From Azolla pinnata (taxonomy: Eukaryota; Streptophyta; Polypodiopsida; Salviniales; Salviniaceae): a DNA stretch of 64,000 nt. The DNA lies in assembly GCA_037176905.1 (NCBI GenBank), contig JBBBWG010015112.1:11798-75797 (forward strand), read 5' to 3'. Each line of letters begins with the position of its first letter. Within the stretch, counting starts at the first letter, position 1. A program made the translations under genes and the position numbers. Shown in pieces: positions 31,795 to 42,841 of this stretch. The notes beneath the pieces were generated by a model. It had not been told where the DNA came from, ran no database searches, and was given only the letters and a program-made list of their open reading frames with translations.

Positions 31795-31875
31795 GAGTTT
31801 CGTGGTGCACTGGAGAGCTAATTATCACAAGATAATTATCTTTCTGGGGGAGGGGTTCGATTCCCCTCAGACTCG
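31795..31875 (+). other. tRNA-like T-arm, possible tRNA-derived relic
   Basis: AGGGGTTCGATTCCCCT (31851-31867) folds as a perfect T-arm with the B-box core GGTTCGATTCC. The following CAGACTC can pair at six of seven positions with GAGTTTC at 31795-31801, as in an acceptor stem. Between them an 8-bp hairpin (TAATTATC/GATAATTA) does not give a normal D-arm and anticodon arm, so I do not call a functional tRNA. A tRNA-derived SINE head or chance are alternatives. Confidence 0.25.
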
Positions 31876-32500
31876 GACTAATTATTCCTAATTAATCGAC
31901 AACATCTGCAGCTAGTTCAATCATTTGATGATCTAATTAATTTCTATGGCCAGAGCTTATATCGAGGGTATCAATTTAGCATCGGGATGCTAATCTGTGA
32001 TAATCGGAGCAGCTGCTTGATTAGAATCGGATCTGTGATTAATCACTGGATTTGTAGGATAGATTCATGACGCAGGGCATAATTACAGCACCATTTGGCT
32101 AATTAGAGTACTCAAACTACGGAGCCGATGCAATAAACGGTGTCGTGACACCGGATGATGATCAGCCGGCCATCGTATTAATGGTCTAATTAGATCCATA
32201 TAGAGCCTGCAATTACTGATCCTGAAGTCGGAATCCATGGTTCTGAACAAGTATATCAAATTAGGGTTAAATAACAGAAACATATAGATGTCAGCGTAAT
32301 CAAAAGCAAAACGATTGACGTGTAGAGTGGGCCATTGATCCGCAACTTGATGATCAGCCATGACTAGCAATAGTCAACACAAAATGAAGTCATGCTGCTG
32401 TTAATTACATGTGGGTCCTGCAATCAGTCAAGACCCGCGGCCGATAATGAGTTCTAACGCTTATCATCCCAGCAATTAACGTCAAATTAGACGTATATTA

Positions 32501-32772
32501 ACTCTCAACCACGTCGATCTTTCTACACGTAATTATTCAATGCGATTAGATTGTAACCATGATCTCTCTTGCAGATCATGTGATCTCCTTGTTGATTCTG
32601 AAGAGATGTATAGAAGACATAAATAAGCTCCCAATAACTCTCAACCACGTCGATCTTTCTACACGTAATTATTCAATGCGATTAGATTGTAACCATGATC
32701 TCTCTTGCAGATCATGTGATCTCCTTGTTGATTCTGAAGAGATGTATAGAAGACATAAATAAGCTCCCAAAG
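32501..32772 (+). repeat. Perfect 136-bp tandem duplication
   Basis: Two back-to-back copies, period 136 bp, from ACTCTCAACCACGTCGATCT to AATAAGCTCCCA. I see no difference between the copies, so the event is recent or the repeat is kept homogeneous. Confidence 0.92.
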
Positions 32773-33078
32773 AATTGGAGATATATATTGACAAAAGAGT
32801 TAAATTTTACATTGGTATGTACCCCTAAGTTACATGTTACAAGGGAATCGAGCCAAGATTTAAAGCACAAATCACAGGAACCATGGTAAAAGTTTCGACT
32901 CCCCTTCCGAATTGGGATCCCATTCCCAATAGAAACACAATGCTCATGCCCCTTTGTAATCTGAATGGCCAAAGCTTCCAGCCGAGTGTAGTAGTATATA
33001 TCCAGACAACTCTCCCGAAAAAGGACAAGCTATAAAATGTGTTACAAAAAGTTCACATGAGCATGTTTTTAGTTAGCT

Positions 33079-36000
33079 TTACCTGAAGAGCATCTTCAGC
33101 TCCTCTATCCTTGCTGAACGAACCTCTTGGTCTGTGAGTGCTCCCGCAATCATACGCTGCTTCCGAGCCTGAACTTGCTGCATTCTCTGTTCTACAGTCT
33201 CCTGCTTACAAAAATGCAACAAGCAGTTGATGGCACACAAAATACATGTATATTTGTTTATCAACTTATAAATATATGATTAGTCATAAAGCGATCATTT
33301 TCTCTACAGTCCATGCTTTATACCCTCGCATCCTGGCTCTCCCAGATACTTTTTTTTTGTACATTGTGCAGAGAATGCCTAACCTGTATCAGTGTTCTGG
33401 GTCTCGCATGTGTTCACATTGAGGACTAACTATGAATGGGCTCTGGTAGTTATGCAGCATGTTTTATACTATGATCTTCTTCAAGATTATTTGTAACCAT
33501 TAGCCGTATAACCTGTATAGTCTTTTATCACAGTGTAGTCGTCCAAAGCACCTAAGAACCCACCTTTGTTCTGTTGCAATCTAAATTTGCTCCATGTTTA
33601 TCAAGCTAAACCAGGATGTAACATTTGATCTCATGGATAACTTCAGAATTCCAATGATTCTATTTCACTACATGTACCTTGATTATAAAACGCTTGACTT
33701 GAACCTTTTTCTCTTGACCAATTCGATGAATACGCATGATTGCCTGCTCCTCAACAGCCGGATTCCACCATGGATCCTAACCAATATAACAATATTGAGC
33801 TTATGGAAAAGCTATGAAATATAAGTTTCTTGAGTATTGCCTTCACCAAATATATTTAATCAGAGATTCAGTACCATCACAAACGCATTTGAAGCAGCTG
33901 TCAAATTTATGCCCACACCTCCTGCCTTCAGTGACAAGAGCATCACCTGCAACATGGAGATTCTCGAGATATTGAGCATATGAAAGTCTTCAACTCACTT
34001 CTAGCCCTATATTTTAAGACCTAAACAGTAAGCAGTTAAACAAGAGAGATCATATAAACCATTATATTTGGATCCGATTTGAAATCATTTATCACAATCT
34101 CACGCTGTTGTTGTGATAGTGTACCATCCAAACGAACAAATGTAATATTATTCCTGCGGGCATCCAAACATTCATCAGAACAAACGACAGATTGGGAAAT
34201 GTTCTTTTCCTTCATACAAAGAAACGTCTATGCGAGTATAAGTGACATAAGACACCTAATCATATGGTCTGTATAGCTATAAATCACAGGATAAGATTTT
34301 ATTCCTGGATCCATGTCCCTTCCAGGGAGGTTGATTGCCAGGTGTCAACATGGTGGTATACTATACCTGCAAACCTCTGGTTGCTTACTCATAAGTAGGA
34401 TGGAAAGAAGAACAATCATCTGGGGAGACAGTGCTCTTAGTGCTCTTAAAATAGTACTCCAGATACTAACTTGGATTCACTTTCAATTGCCATAATGTGC
34501 ATCTGCTATATCGAAACTACTATTTTTTTTCTCGTAATAAATGCTATTTCATTTCACAATATTCACATGGGTTAAGGTTCACAAAAATAAATCGTTAGAA
34601 TGACTTTGTCTTCTCGATCTTATGCACATGGGTTAAGGTTTATTGATAAAATGAATATGGAGAAAAAAGGATGTACCTTTTCAAAGGTATTTCCAAGAGA
34701 TCCAGAAATGCTGTCCATTGACTGAATACTACACTTTTCTCCTTTGTTAACCGTAGCGCCTCCAATTCTCTCATAAGAGCTGATGTCTTTGAAGACTCTG
34801 TCCAGTTCTTCTCCACATCAATCTGAAATCTGCTGTCAGTTGGTGCAGTAATGATATCTTGCTTACTCAGGGCTTGCCTGAGCACACGAAAATTTTTGTA
34901 GAACATTAAAAAATGGGAATTAACTTTTCGCCTTCAAAAGGAAGAAGAAACAGAAAACCGAAACATATGCAAATGCATATTCATGGGATTTGTGAGATTA
35001 AACCAAGGATACATTTTTTTGAACCCGAAAGTCAAAGATAAATGTGATGCTCAACCCCAAGCAAAGTAGACATATAAAAAGATTTCAATCTATAAACCTG
35101 CAGATTGGGCAGGTTCCAGATGAGCTACCATTCCAGCTTGCAAGTAAGCATTCACGGCACATGCAGTGTGCGCACGGAGTAAGAACTGCATCTTCAACTG
35201 CTTCGAGACAAATAGGGCATTCCGTCTTCTCGCTCTTCTGAAGCTCCCCTACTACTTCTTGAATATAGGCTTTAGTCGGCGCTTTTGAAGTTTCTCCCAC
35301 TTTTCGACCACTGATCAACCGTCTTGCCAATTTCTCTAAATCAGCATATTCCGATGTATCACCACGGCTGGTTTGAACAAAGAATTTTTTATTAGCTCAA
35401 TAACACATGTACAATTTCCAAGCTCGTTTCAGAATGTTGGAATTTTGTGCTGAGACATAGAAAATAAAGCTCTACCTTAATACGAGAAATGGATGATCAC
35501 AACACTGGCGTAACCTCAACAATAATTCCAGAATTGAAGCATAGTTATGCAGAACTTTTCCTTGCTCGACAAATTTATCAAACTTCACCTGCATACCATG
35601 ATTCAACTTTTGTTATTACAATACTAACTATGCATTTCAATCATGCATTTATAAGATGTATACCTTTGACTTCTTAAATAAAGCATCATAGAAATCACGT
35701 TCAGCCTCAGTAAGATCACATTCCACGACCATTGCCTCACTTGGCGGCAGCTCGAGGATATGCCTTGAAATCAGTATCCATCACATAATTGTATGCATTG
35801 CATTGAACATGAGACCTAACATCAATACAACCTGACAGCATGTAATACCTACCTTCCTTCTCTATCAGTGCTATCCTTTGTCCTGCGTAGCATCAATGGT
35901 TGCAGGATGGCTTGAAGAAGATTCAGCCCACGCCCATCCCCATCCTCAAATGGTTTCTGGATCAATTTATTCCACCTGTTTCCCAATATATCCTATTCTA

Positions 36001-39000
36001 ACAGTTAGCAGCAGATTCTATACTGCTCAAATCCCGAGGAGGAAATAAAATGACACGCATTCCCTGAAACTCACCATGCCCAATTGCACCAAGGTTCAAC
36101 ACGAAGAAAGTGCAGCAGACTAAATATATCCTCAAGTTTGTTCTGTCAGATAATTATAGTAGAATAGTGCTCAGTACAATATATATAGCATAATAGTGCT
36201 AAAATGATGACAGAGTATTCACCTGTATCGGTGTGCCTGTCAAACACCATCGATGATCCGCAGTAAGATTGAAAGCTGCTTGTGCAGCTTGCCCTTTACT
36301 TGCTTTGATTGTGTGGGCCTCATCAAGGACCAGTCTGTACCAATGTACACAGTGGAGAGGACAATCCCCCTGGCAAATCAATTCAAACCGAAACAAAATT
36401 GTTCAAATTTTCCTACTACACGTGAACGTCATCAGTAAACCATTGAAAGAAATAGAAGCAGCACCTCAATGCTTTGAAACTCGGATCCCAAGACCCCGTA
36501 TGTTGTCAACACTACATTGTGATCAATCAAAATCCTGGCATCCTTGGTACGACTGGGTCCATAATGTGTATAAACAGTCAAAGCCCCAGGTTTTGTATGC
36601 GTCTCTATCTCATTCTGTATTGAAGAATTAAACAAGGAGCCTTTACAAATTGGACTTACAGGACACCTGTACAAACCATTTCTTTGTGTACACTTACCTT
36701 CCACTGTCCCAGCAATGTCATTGGGCACACTATCAACGTACCAGCACCCTTACGTAACTTCCGTACACTCTTCTTTCTGAAATTCAGCTTGACATGTGAG
36801 CTTGAAAAAAAGGAATCTGGCTGTTTTATATCACATTGAAGCTTCCCACTTGCATCTTCATTTGTACCACCAGCATTGATTGCTACACATGAACCCCCTT
36901 TCCCAGGATTACTCAACAAAAGGGATATTGTCATCACAGTTTTCCCAAGACCCATTGCATCCGCCAAGATCTACACAACACATTGACAGATTGCTGAGTT
37001 TTGTGACGATGTCAAAAAACGATGAAATAATTTGATAAAACGTACCCCTCCTCTAGCCATTTCCATGGCACTAGGAAACTCAATGGTCGCATCACCAGAA
37101 AATGCATTGACATAAACAACCTTGATTCGACTGTGTAAATAGACTCTAGTTACTTTCAGAACTTTTAGTCCTAAATCATATATATTACCATTGTTGCTTG
37201 TTCAGAAAATAGATCATACCTGTCAGGAAGACTATAAGCATTCCAACAGGGATGAAGAGTCCTGGATGCTGCTTCTGCTGTTATACCAAATTCCAAACTG
37301 TGCATCCAATGCAATGCCTGTTTTTGGTAGGGCCTCAAACTACATTCAAGTGTGCTTGGTGGATCCATTTCCTAGAATATGTCATGTATAGTCATACTTT
37401 AGAAATTAAAACATTATTCAAAATCTTAATACTGGATTGTTAATTTAGTAAACTAGAACTCTTAACCTTATACTGTTCCATTTAAGGTATATGATAGGAA
37501 TGCTTTGGTGGACAAACAGCTGGTATATCTCAAGTAAGAAAGCAAGTTTTGTTTTCCCAATTAATTGTGCATTTTCTTGAGCATTGCATTACGCAAAATA
37601 AAATTGCATCAGAATCAGAGAGATTATGGGATATGTGTGTCAAATAGTGCTGAACAGACCCTAAGACCAAAATCTTCTGCACCATCAAAAGAAGTGATGG
37701 CAATATCAAAATGTACTAGTGTTGGATTAAATCTCAACAAGGGAAACAAGAAACGATGTGTTAACGACTTTTGATGGCTAGCATAGCCAATGAGAGCAAA
37801 TTAGAAAAAATTCTAATCAAAATCAAGCACTAACTTTGACAACACTAGGTACATTCCACTACTAACCGGCAATTTACATGCATCTGTTGTTCCAACGAGC
37901 TGGTCAACATCACGATCACTTAAAACCTCCTCCGATTGTTCTTCAGTTGGTTGGGCCAAATTTGATGCCAACTTCAGTCGCTTTTCTGGGGAAAGCAAAG
38001 ACATTGATCGCTGCAAACAATTTTTTTAGTAATACATTGTGCAAGTTTCCAAAGAAACACTCAATCACCATATCTTTTCAAACGGTACAAAAATCAGATG
38101 AATCTTCGCACAGGCCCAGAAAATAATGTTTTCCAAAAATTAGACATTTAAACATTAAAATTTCCATGAGAAATTCTCTCACTGAGTTCTTCTCAAAGTA
38201 AATGCTTCTCAAAGTAAAAGTTATTTAATGGAAGTTCTTCTTCCTTTCCATTACTAGGGCATTGCGCAATGAAAAGAAGCAAGGACAAATATTGGTTGGT
38301 TTTACTTGCATAAACACGTTTCCTTGAATAAAGCTGCTTGGAAACAATAATGGTCACTATCACTCATTACTACCTCATCATACTGGATACCACACCACTC
38401 ATGCAAGAGACGTTGTAATGAAGTACTACCTCCAAAAAGGGTGAATTCAATGTTTTATTGTACATTAGTTGGGAATTGTAGTTTGTTTGTCTCTATAGAA
38501 TTGTGATGGAAAAGTTTGGATAGCTGTGCTTTGGCAAAGTGATTCCGATATGGGTTGCTGTAGATGTTGGGCATAGTTCGTGCATGAGAGCTTAGATAAT
38601 ACAACAGCACAGTTTTTCAAAAGTGCAGAAATATAATCTTACCTCTGACTCGAGAGATCTCTTTCTTGTATATAAATCCTCTGGAGTAAAGTCTGCCTAA
38701 CACGAGAACACAACAGAGCCAGGAAACTCCTTTAGAAACACAAAAATGTATGCACATATGCAACTTTTGCACTTCATTGACACATCAATGCCACTAATTC
38801 AAGAATCTTCCTGCGCATAATGTTAAGCTGACCTTTTTGAAAGGCTTCACGCCAAGCAAGTTGAATAAAGTTGGAAGTGGGTGAAATGTTCCTTCACTGG
38901 ATGATTGAACTAGAGAAGGCATGTGTCCTTGGTGCTTTGTAAAGAGATTCAGATGAGCATAGACCCTACAGAGAGACATAAAAGGATTCTATAAATTGGA

Positions 39001-39943
39001 TAGCAAATGAAATTCGTCGGCCAATTCAAGTCTTACTTGATATTGAGGATTACGTTGTCAACGAGAGAAAGAACTTCTGGTGCATCTCTGCATGATCCTT
39101 CCACTCTAACTTTCTTTTGTAATACTAGGGGTACCAAGCACTTTGCCCAGTCAGATGGAAGACGACCAATCTGCCAAACAGAGAAAACATATACTCCCTT
39201 AATCAGCCAGCAGTTGAGATGAATACAGAGTGTGAAACAATGACGAAGCTCTGTACCTCTACTAAGTTTTTGGATGAAAACCTCACTATCTCCAAGTTCA
39301 CAGCTGAGGACTTTCCACGTCCACGAGCAACAGATTTTGTATTGTTGCTCACAATCTTTGGAAATGTAAACAGGACTTTTTCACCTTGCTCCAGTGTATG
39401 GCCTTTGCATGTTGAAAAACCTATAACGTCTGTTTCGCCAAGATACAACCAATCATCTTTTTCCATGCTATGCGGCTTAGCCGATGGTTCAAACTTATTT
39501 GAATGAGTGAGGTCTGCTTCGGTCACATTGGAAAATGAGTCTTCTTCGGTTGACAAAACTGATTTAGAGGGTCTTCGATTGGAGCTAGAAAATGGTTGCA
39601 AATCTCCATGCTGATGAAAATCATTAGTAATGGATGGCTTTTCACCAGTTGATGTACCATGCCCAACCCTTTCAGAATCAGGTCTTTGAGTTCCATTCAA
39701 ACACTGCATGTCAAGCTGGGGCTGTGTGTCATATCCAGACACAGCATTGCAGGTTATCTCCGTACTCTTCTTGGTAGTCCCCATAGTATTAAAACCAGGA
39801 GTATCTAACAATATGTTTATAGCACGTGCAACATCATTTCTGGCTAAGTGCAAACACCGAATCAAATCCATGTCTGATGGTCCAGATCCTAAAACTGCTC
39901 GCATTGCCCTTAGGCCTTTATCATTATCCACCTTAGGTGCCAT
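33079..39943 (-). CDS. RAD5A: RAD5A-like SNF2 helicase with HIRAN and RING domains
   Basis: About 20 exons on the minus strand. The first (39943 to about 39256) gives a UBA-like N-terminus ([20 protein letters not shown]) and the start of the HIRAN domain ([17 protein letters not shown]), completed by exons near 39175-39050 ([19 protein letters not shown]). Then come [18 protein letters not shown] (near 38870), [18 protein letters not shown] (37330), Walker A DAMGLGKT (36950), [14 protein letters not shown] (36730), LDEAHTIK (36310) and CLTGTPIQ (36225). The RING finger [18 protein letters not shown]...CPIC is near 35220-35100, sitting within the helicase as in RAD5. [13 protein letters not shown] (34720), [14 protein letters not shown] (34140), [19 protein letters not shown] (33920), [12 protein letters not shown] (33770) and the end [11 protein letters not shown] follow. 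It acts in error-free damage tolerance, PCNA polyubiquitination and fork reversal in the nucleus. Domain order and block matches to Arabidopsis RAD5A are complete; exon edges are approximate. Start is the ATG of [14 protein letters not shown]. Confidence 0.93.
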
Positions 39944-42000
39944 CTGCTATTAAACCATTAACGTTAATCTGTATTGCAAGTTGTATGTAAAGTAATGCAA
40001 TCATTTTGCAAATCCAAAATAAATTACTGGCATTTTCAATTTGGCACTCTCGTGATAAATTTCACAGCTTGCAAAATAAGCAATGACATAAAGATATTGT
40101 TGGTAAAATAAAGCTAGCACAACACAATAAATGCGATCTTAACAACTATAAATACATTAAAATGAACAGGAATATACCCTTTCGTGAAATATCTGAGGCT
40201 ACATTTCACTTTGCCCACAGGTAAAAAGTGTAAACAAGTAAAATATTATGTGAGCTCATTGTGATCGATATCATGTGTGCGTGTGTGCATGCGATCGCTT
40301 CTATTTCTTTCCGTGAGTATTCGATCTGCTTTGACTGATTGCCTCAAGGAGCACTTTTGGGCTTACACAAATTCAGCCCTAAATCCATCCTCCCTTTCCT
40401 GTTACATAGTGCTCCTTCTGATTGACATCCATTGCTGCGACGACGTGCGGACAAAAAGCGCGATGACTAAATTATGATTCATATGCGCACCATAACAATT
40501 AGAACGGCATGGTAACCAATTGAGTGAGCAGAAATACGCACTGATTAGATGAAATCACAGCCGCCGCGGAGCATGACAGGGATAAGATAAATGGACGGAG
40601 AAGGAACAGGAAAAAAAAAAATGCTCGGATTTCCGGGAGGAGAACATGAAAAAAACAGAGATTTTCAGAGAATCCACACCTGAGAAAATCGATCGGGGCA
40701 GCAGGGCCGTGTGCAGAGCTGATTCCGTCACTTTCTTTCAATGGCGCCAAGCAAACAAAAAACTGCAGGAAAATGAGGCTTGCCGTCGGTTTCACACTTG
40801 TCCGGACACTTGAGATCCGAACATGTTCCGGTTCAAGCTCCGGATCATCGAGTCGAAGAAGCCCGAGACCATCGATCGATCGGTCCAATCCATCGATCGA
40901 TTGATCGCTTCGGATTCTCCAATTTTTTGGCACTGATGCAACGTTCTCGTGGCTTGTGCTCGATGAGGAAGCGAATCTCTTCTGATTTGCCGCGATCCGC
41001 AATTCGCTATTATTGTGGCTCTGTCGTGTGTTCGATTCACCCAAGATGCATACGTTTTACTAGGTTCCTTACAGAACATCCACTAGAAAGCTCGATTCTA
41101 GCCGAGAGAATGCGCTCGGCGGATGCCTGCTAGCAGTCATAGCAGGCAACATATCAAACGGTGTGCATTCCAAACACAACGTTCGTGGTAATGTGGAGGT
41201 GTTATTAATGACAAGCGTAACTGGGTTTAGGCAACTCATCTATATCTGGTGCGCTAGAAGATGACACACTAGCATGCATTTGTTTTGGTATCAAAACACA
41301 TGGATCAGGAATATGCATCGGTCAACAAGGTGGTTTCCACTCTAGCCTCCATCAATGGTAAGGATCCCCCCTATCACAAGCTAAGCGCAAGACGACGTTT
41401 AACTCGTAAAGACAAGAAATTGAAGAGATCGTAAAAGAAGAGAATATATTAAATACTTGAAAGCTCAAAATACATGAGCACCGAAAACTAGTGTTGAACC
41501 AGAATACTATGGAGGTCTTCATGCATCTAATTGTAACCTCAAGTTGTACATTCGATATGAATATGTATAATATATAGGTATATCTATAGAATAACATAGT
41601 TGTTAGTATTGAGAGCTTGCAAATCTTGATACTAATGTTTTGTGTATATATATATATATATATGCCTATAACAACCACCTGGAATCGGAGATCATTAGAG
41701 CCTAATTGGCTCTTCTTCATGCACATATCGATGTCTTCTAGGGTCACGAAGCCTGCGATGTCGTGCAACTCCAATTCCTGTAAAAAAAAGGTCGGCATCC
41801 ACATCACAAAGTTGGGACGGTTTCGGCTCATAATCCGGGGAGCATCGAAATAATACCATGCCCTTGCATAGAAACTGGAGATGGATCTTGCTTGCCGAGT
41901 CGATTGTACCGAGCTAATGATGGTCAAATTGCCAAAATCGGCAAGTGGAGAGAATATTGATCCGTAGGAAATCGATGGGAACGATGGATGCTACGAGCGA
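39944..42000. other. Divergent intergenic region between RAD5A and kinesin-2
   Basis: Shared upstream region of two divergent genes. A 181-codon frame on the minus strand at 40499-41044 has no recognisable content. A minus-strand frame near 41680-41927 (YYFDAPRIMSRNRPNFVMWM) ends at a donor-like CAG|GTGGTT and could be an exon or transposon fragment, but I cannot place it. A (TA)n run lies at 41645-41661. Confidence 0.45.
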
Positions 42001-42004
42001 GGGG

Positions 42005-42596
42005 TGTCAATATAACAAAATGCAACATTCGAAGGTTCAACCGATAATGAACAACAACAACAACAAAAGAAGAACGAAATGCAGCATTCCAAGTTCAACA
42101 AATAATGAACAACAACAACAACAAAAGAATAATGAAATGCTGCATTCCAAGTTCAACAAATAATGAACAACAACAACAACTAAAGAAGAACGAAATGCAG
42201 CGTTCCAAGTTCAACAGATAATGAATAACAGCAGCAGCAGCAACAGAAGAACGAAATGTAGCACTCCAAGTTCAACAGATAATGAACAACAACAACAACA
42301 ACAACAAAAGAACGAAAGGCAGCATTCCAAGCTCAACAGATAACGTTGAACAACAATAGCAACAGAAGAACGAAATGCAGCACTCCAAGTTCAACAGATA
42401 ATGAACAACAACATCATCATCAACAGAAGAACAAAATGCAGCATTCCAAGATCAACGGATAACGAACAACAACAACAACAACAGAAGAACAAAATGCAGC
42501 ATTCCAAGTTTAGCACCGATGAACAACAACATCATCAACAACAACAACAACAACAACAGAAGAACAAAATGCAGCATTCCAAGTTTAGCACATAAT
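42005..42596 (+). repeat. Minisatellite of about 57 bp upstream of kinesin-2
   Basis: About ten units, each combining AATGCAGCATTCCAAGTTCA, then ACAGATAATGAA, then an (AAC)n/(CAA)n run of variable length and AGAAGAAC. Unit length varies from about 57 to 74 bp through the AAC tract. The array ends about 245 bp before the kinesin ATG and is followed by a GAA-rich segment (42596-42640). Confidence 0.9.
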
Positions 42597-42841
42597 GAAG
42601 AAGAAGAGGAAGAAGAAGAAGAAGAGGAAGAGGAAGAAGAAGGGTGTGAAGAGGTTCAGCTGAAATAGCAGGTAATTGCCGTTGAAATCCACCATCACCA
42701 TCTGCAGACACAGGCAGAAGACGGAGCATCAGGCGCGGACGGAAGCAGAAGAAGAGGCGCAGAGCGACAGAGGGAGCAGACACAGGCAGAGAAGCAGACG
42801 ACGGACGCAGCAGCAAAAGCCATAGCCTAGGCAGAGAAGCC

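Larger units (their letters stand above)
30794..33078. other. Intergenic region downstream of the small gene and of RAD5A
   Basis: 2.3 kb, AT-rich with many ATTAAT and GATTAAT words. It includes two diverged copies of a segment near 31085-31300 and 31320-31530; both contain GATATTGCAGAG, then GATTCCTTC, then ATCGGTTTTCGATCA. It also has a tRNA-like hairpin and a perfect 136-bp tandem duplication, listed separately. No gene is supported. Confidence 0.55.

Noticed and set aside
40499-41044. 181-codon minus-strand frame upstream of RAD5A
   Set aside because: It contains Phe/Leu runs from a poly-A tract, no domain and no supporting splice signals; it may partly be RAD5A 5' leader.
41680-41927. 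Minus-strand frame with YYFDAPRIMSRNRPNFVMW
   Set aside because: It looks protein-like and ends at a donor-like site, but no partner exon or family was found, so it is not called as a gene.
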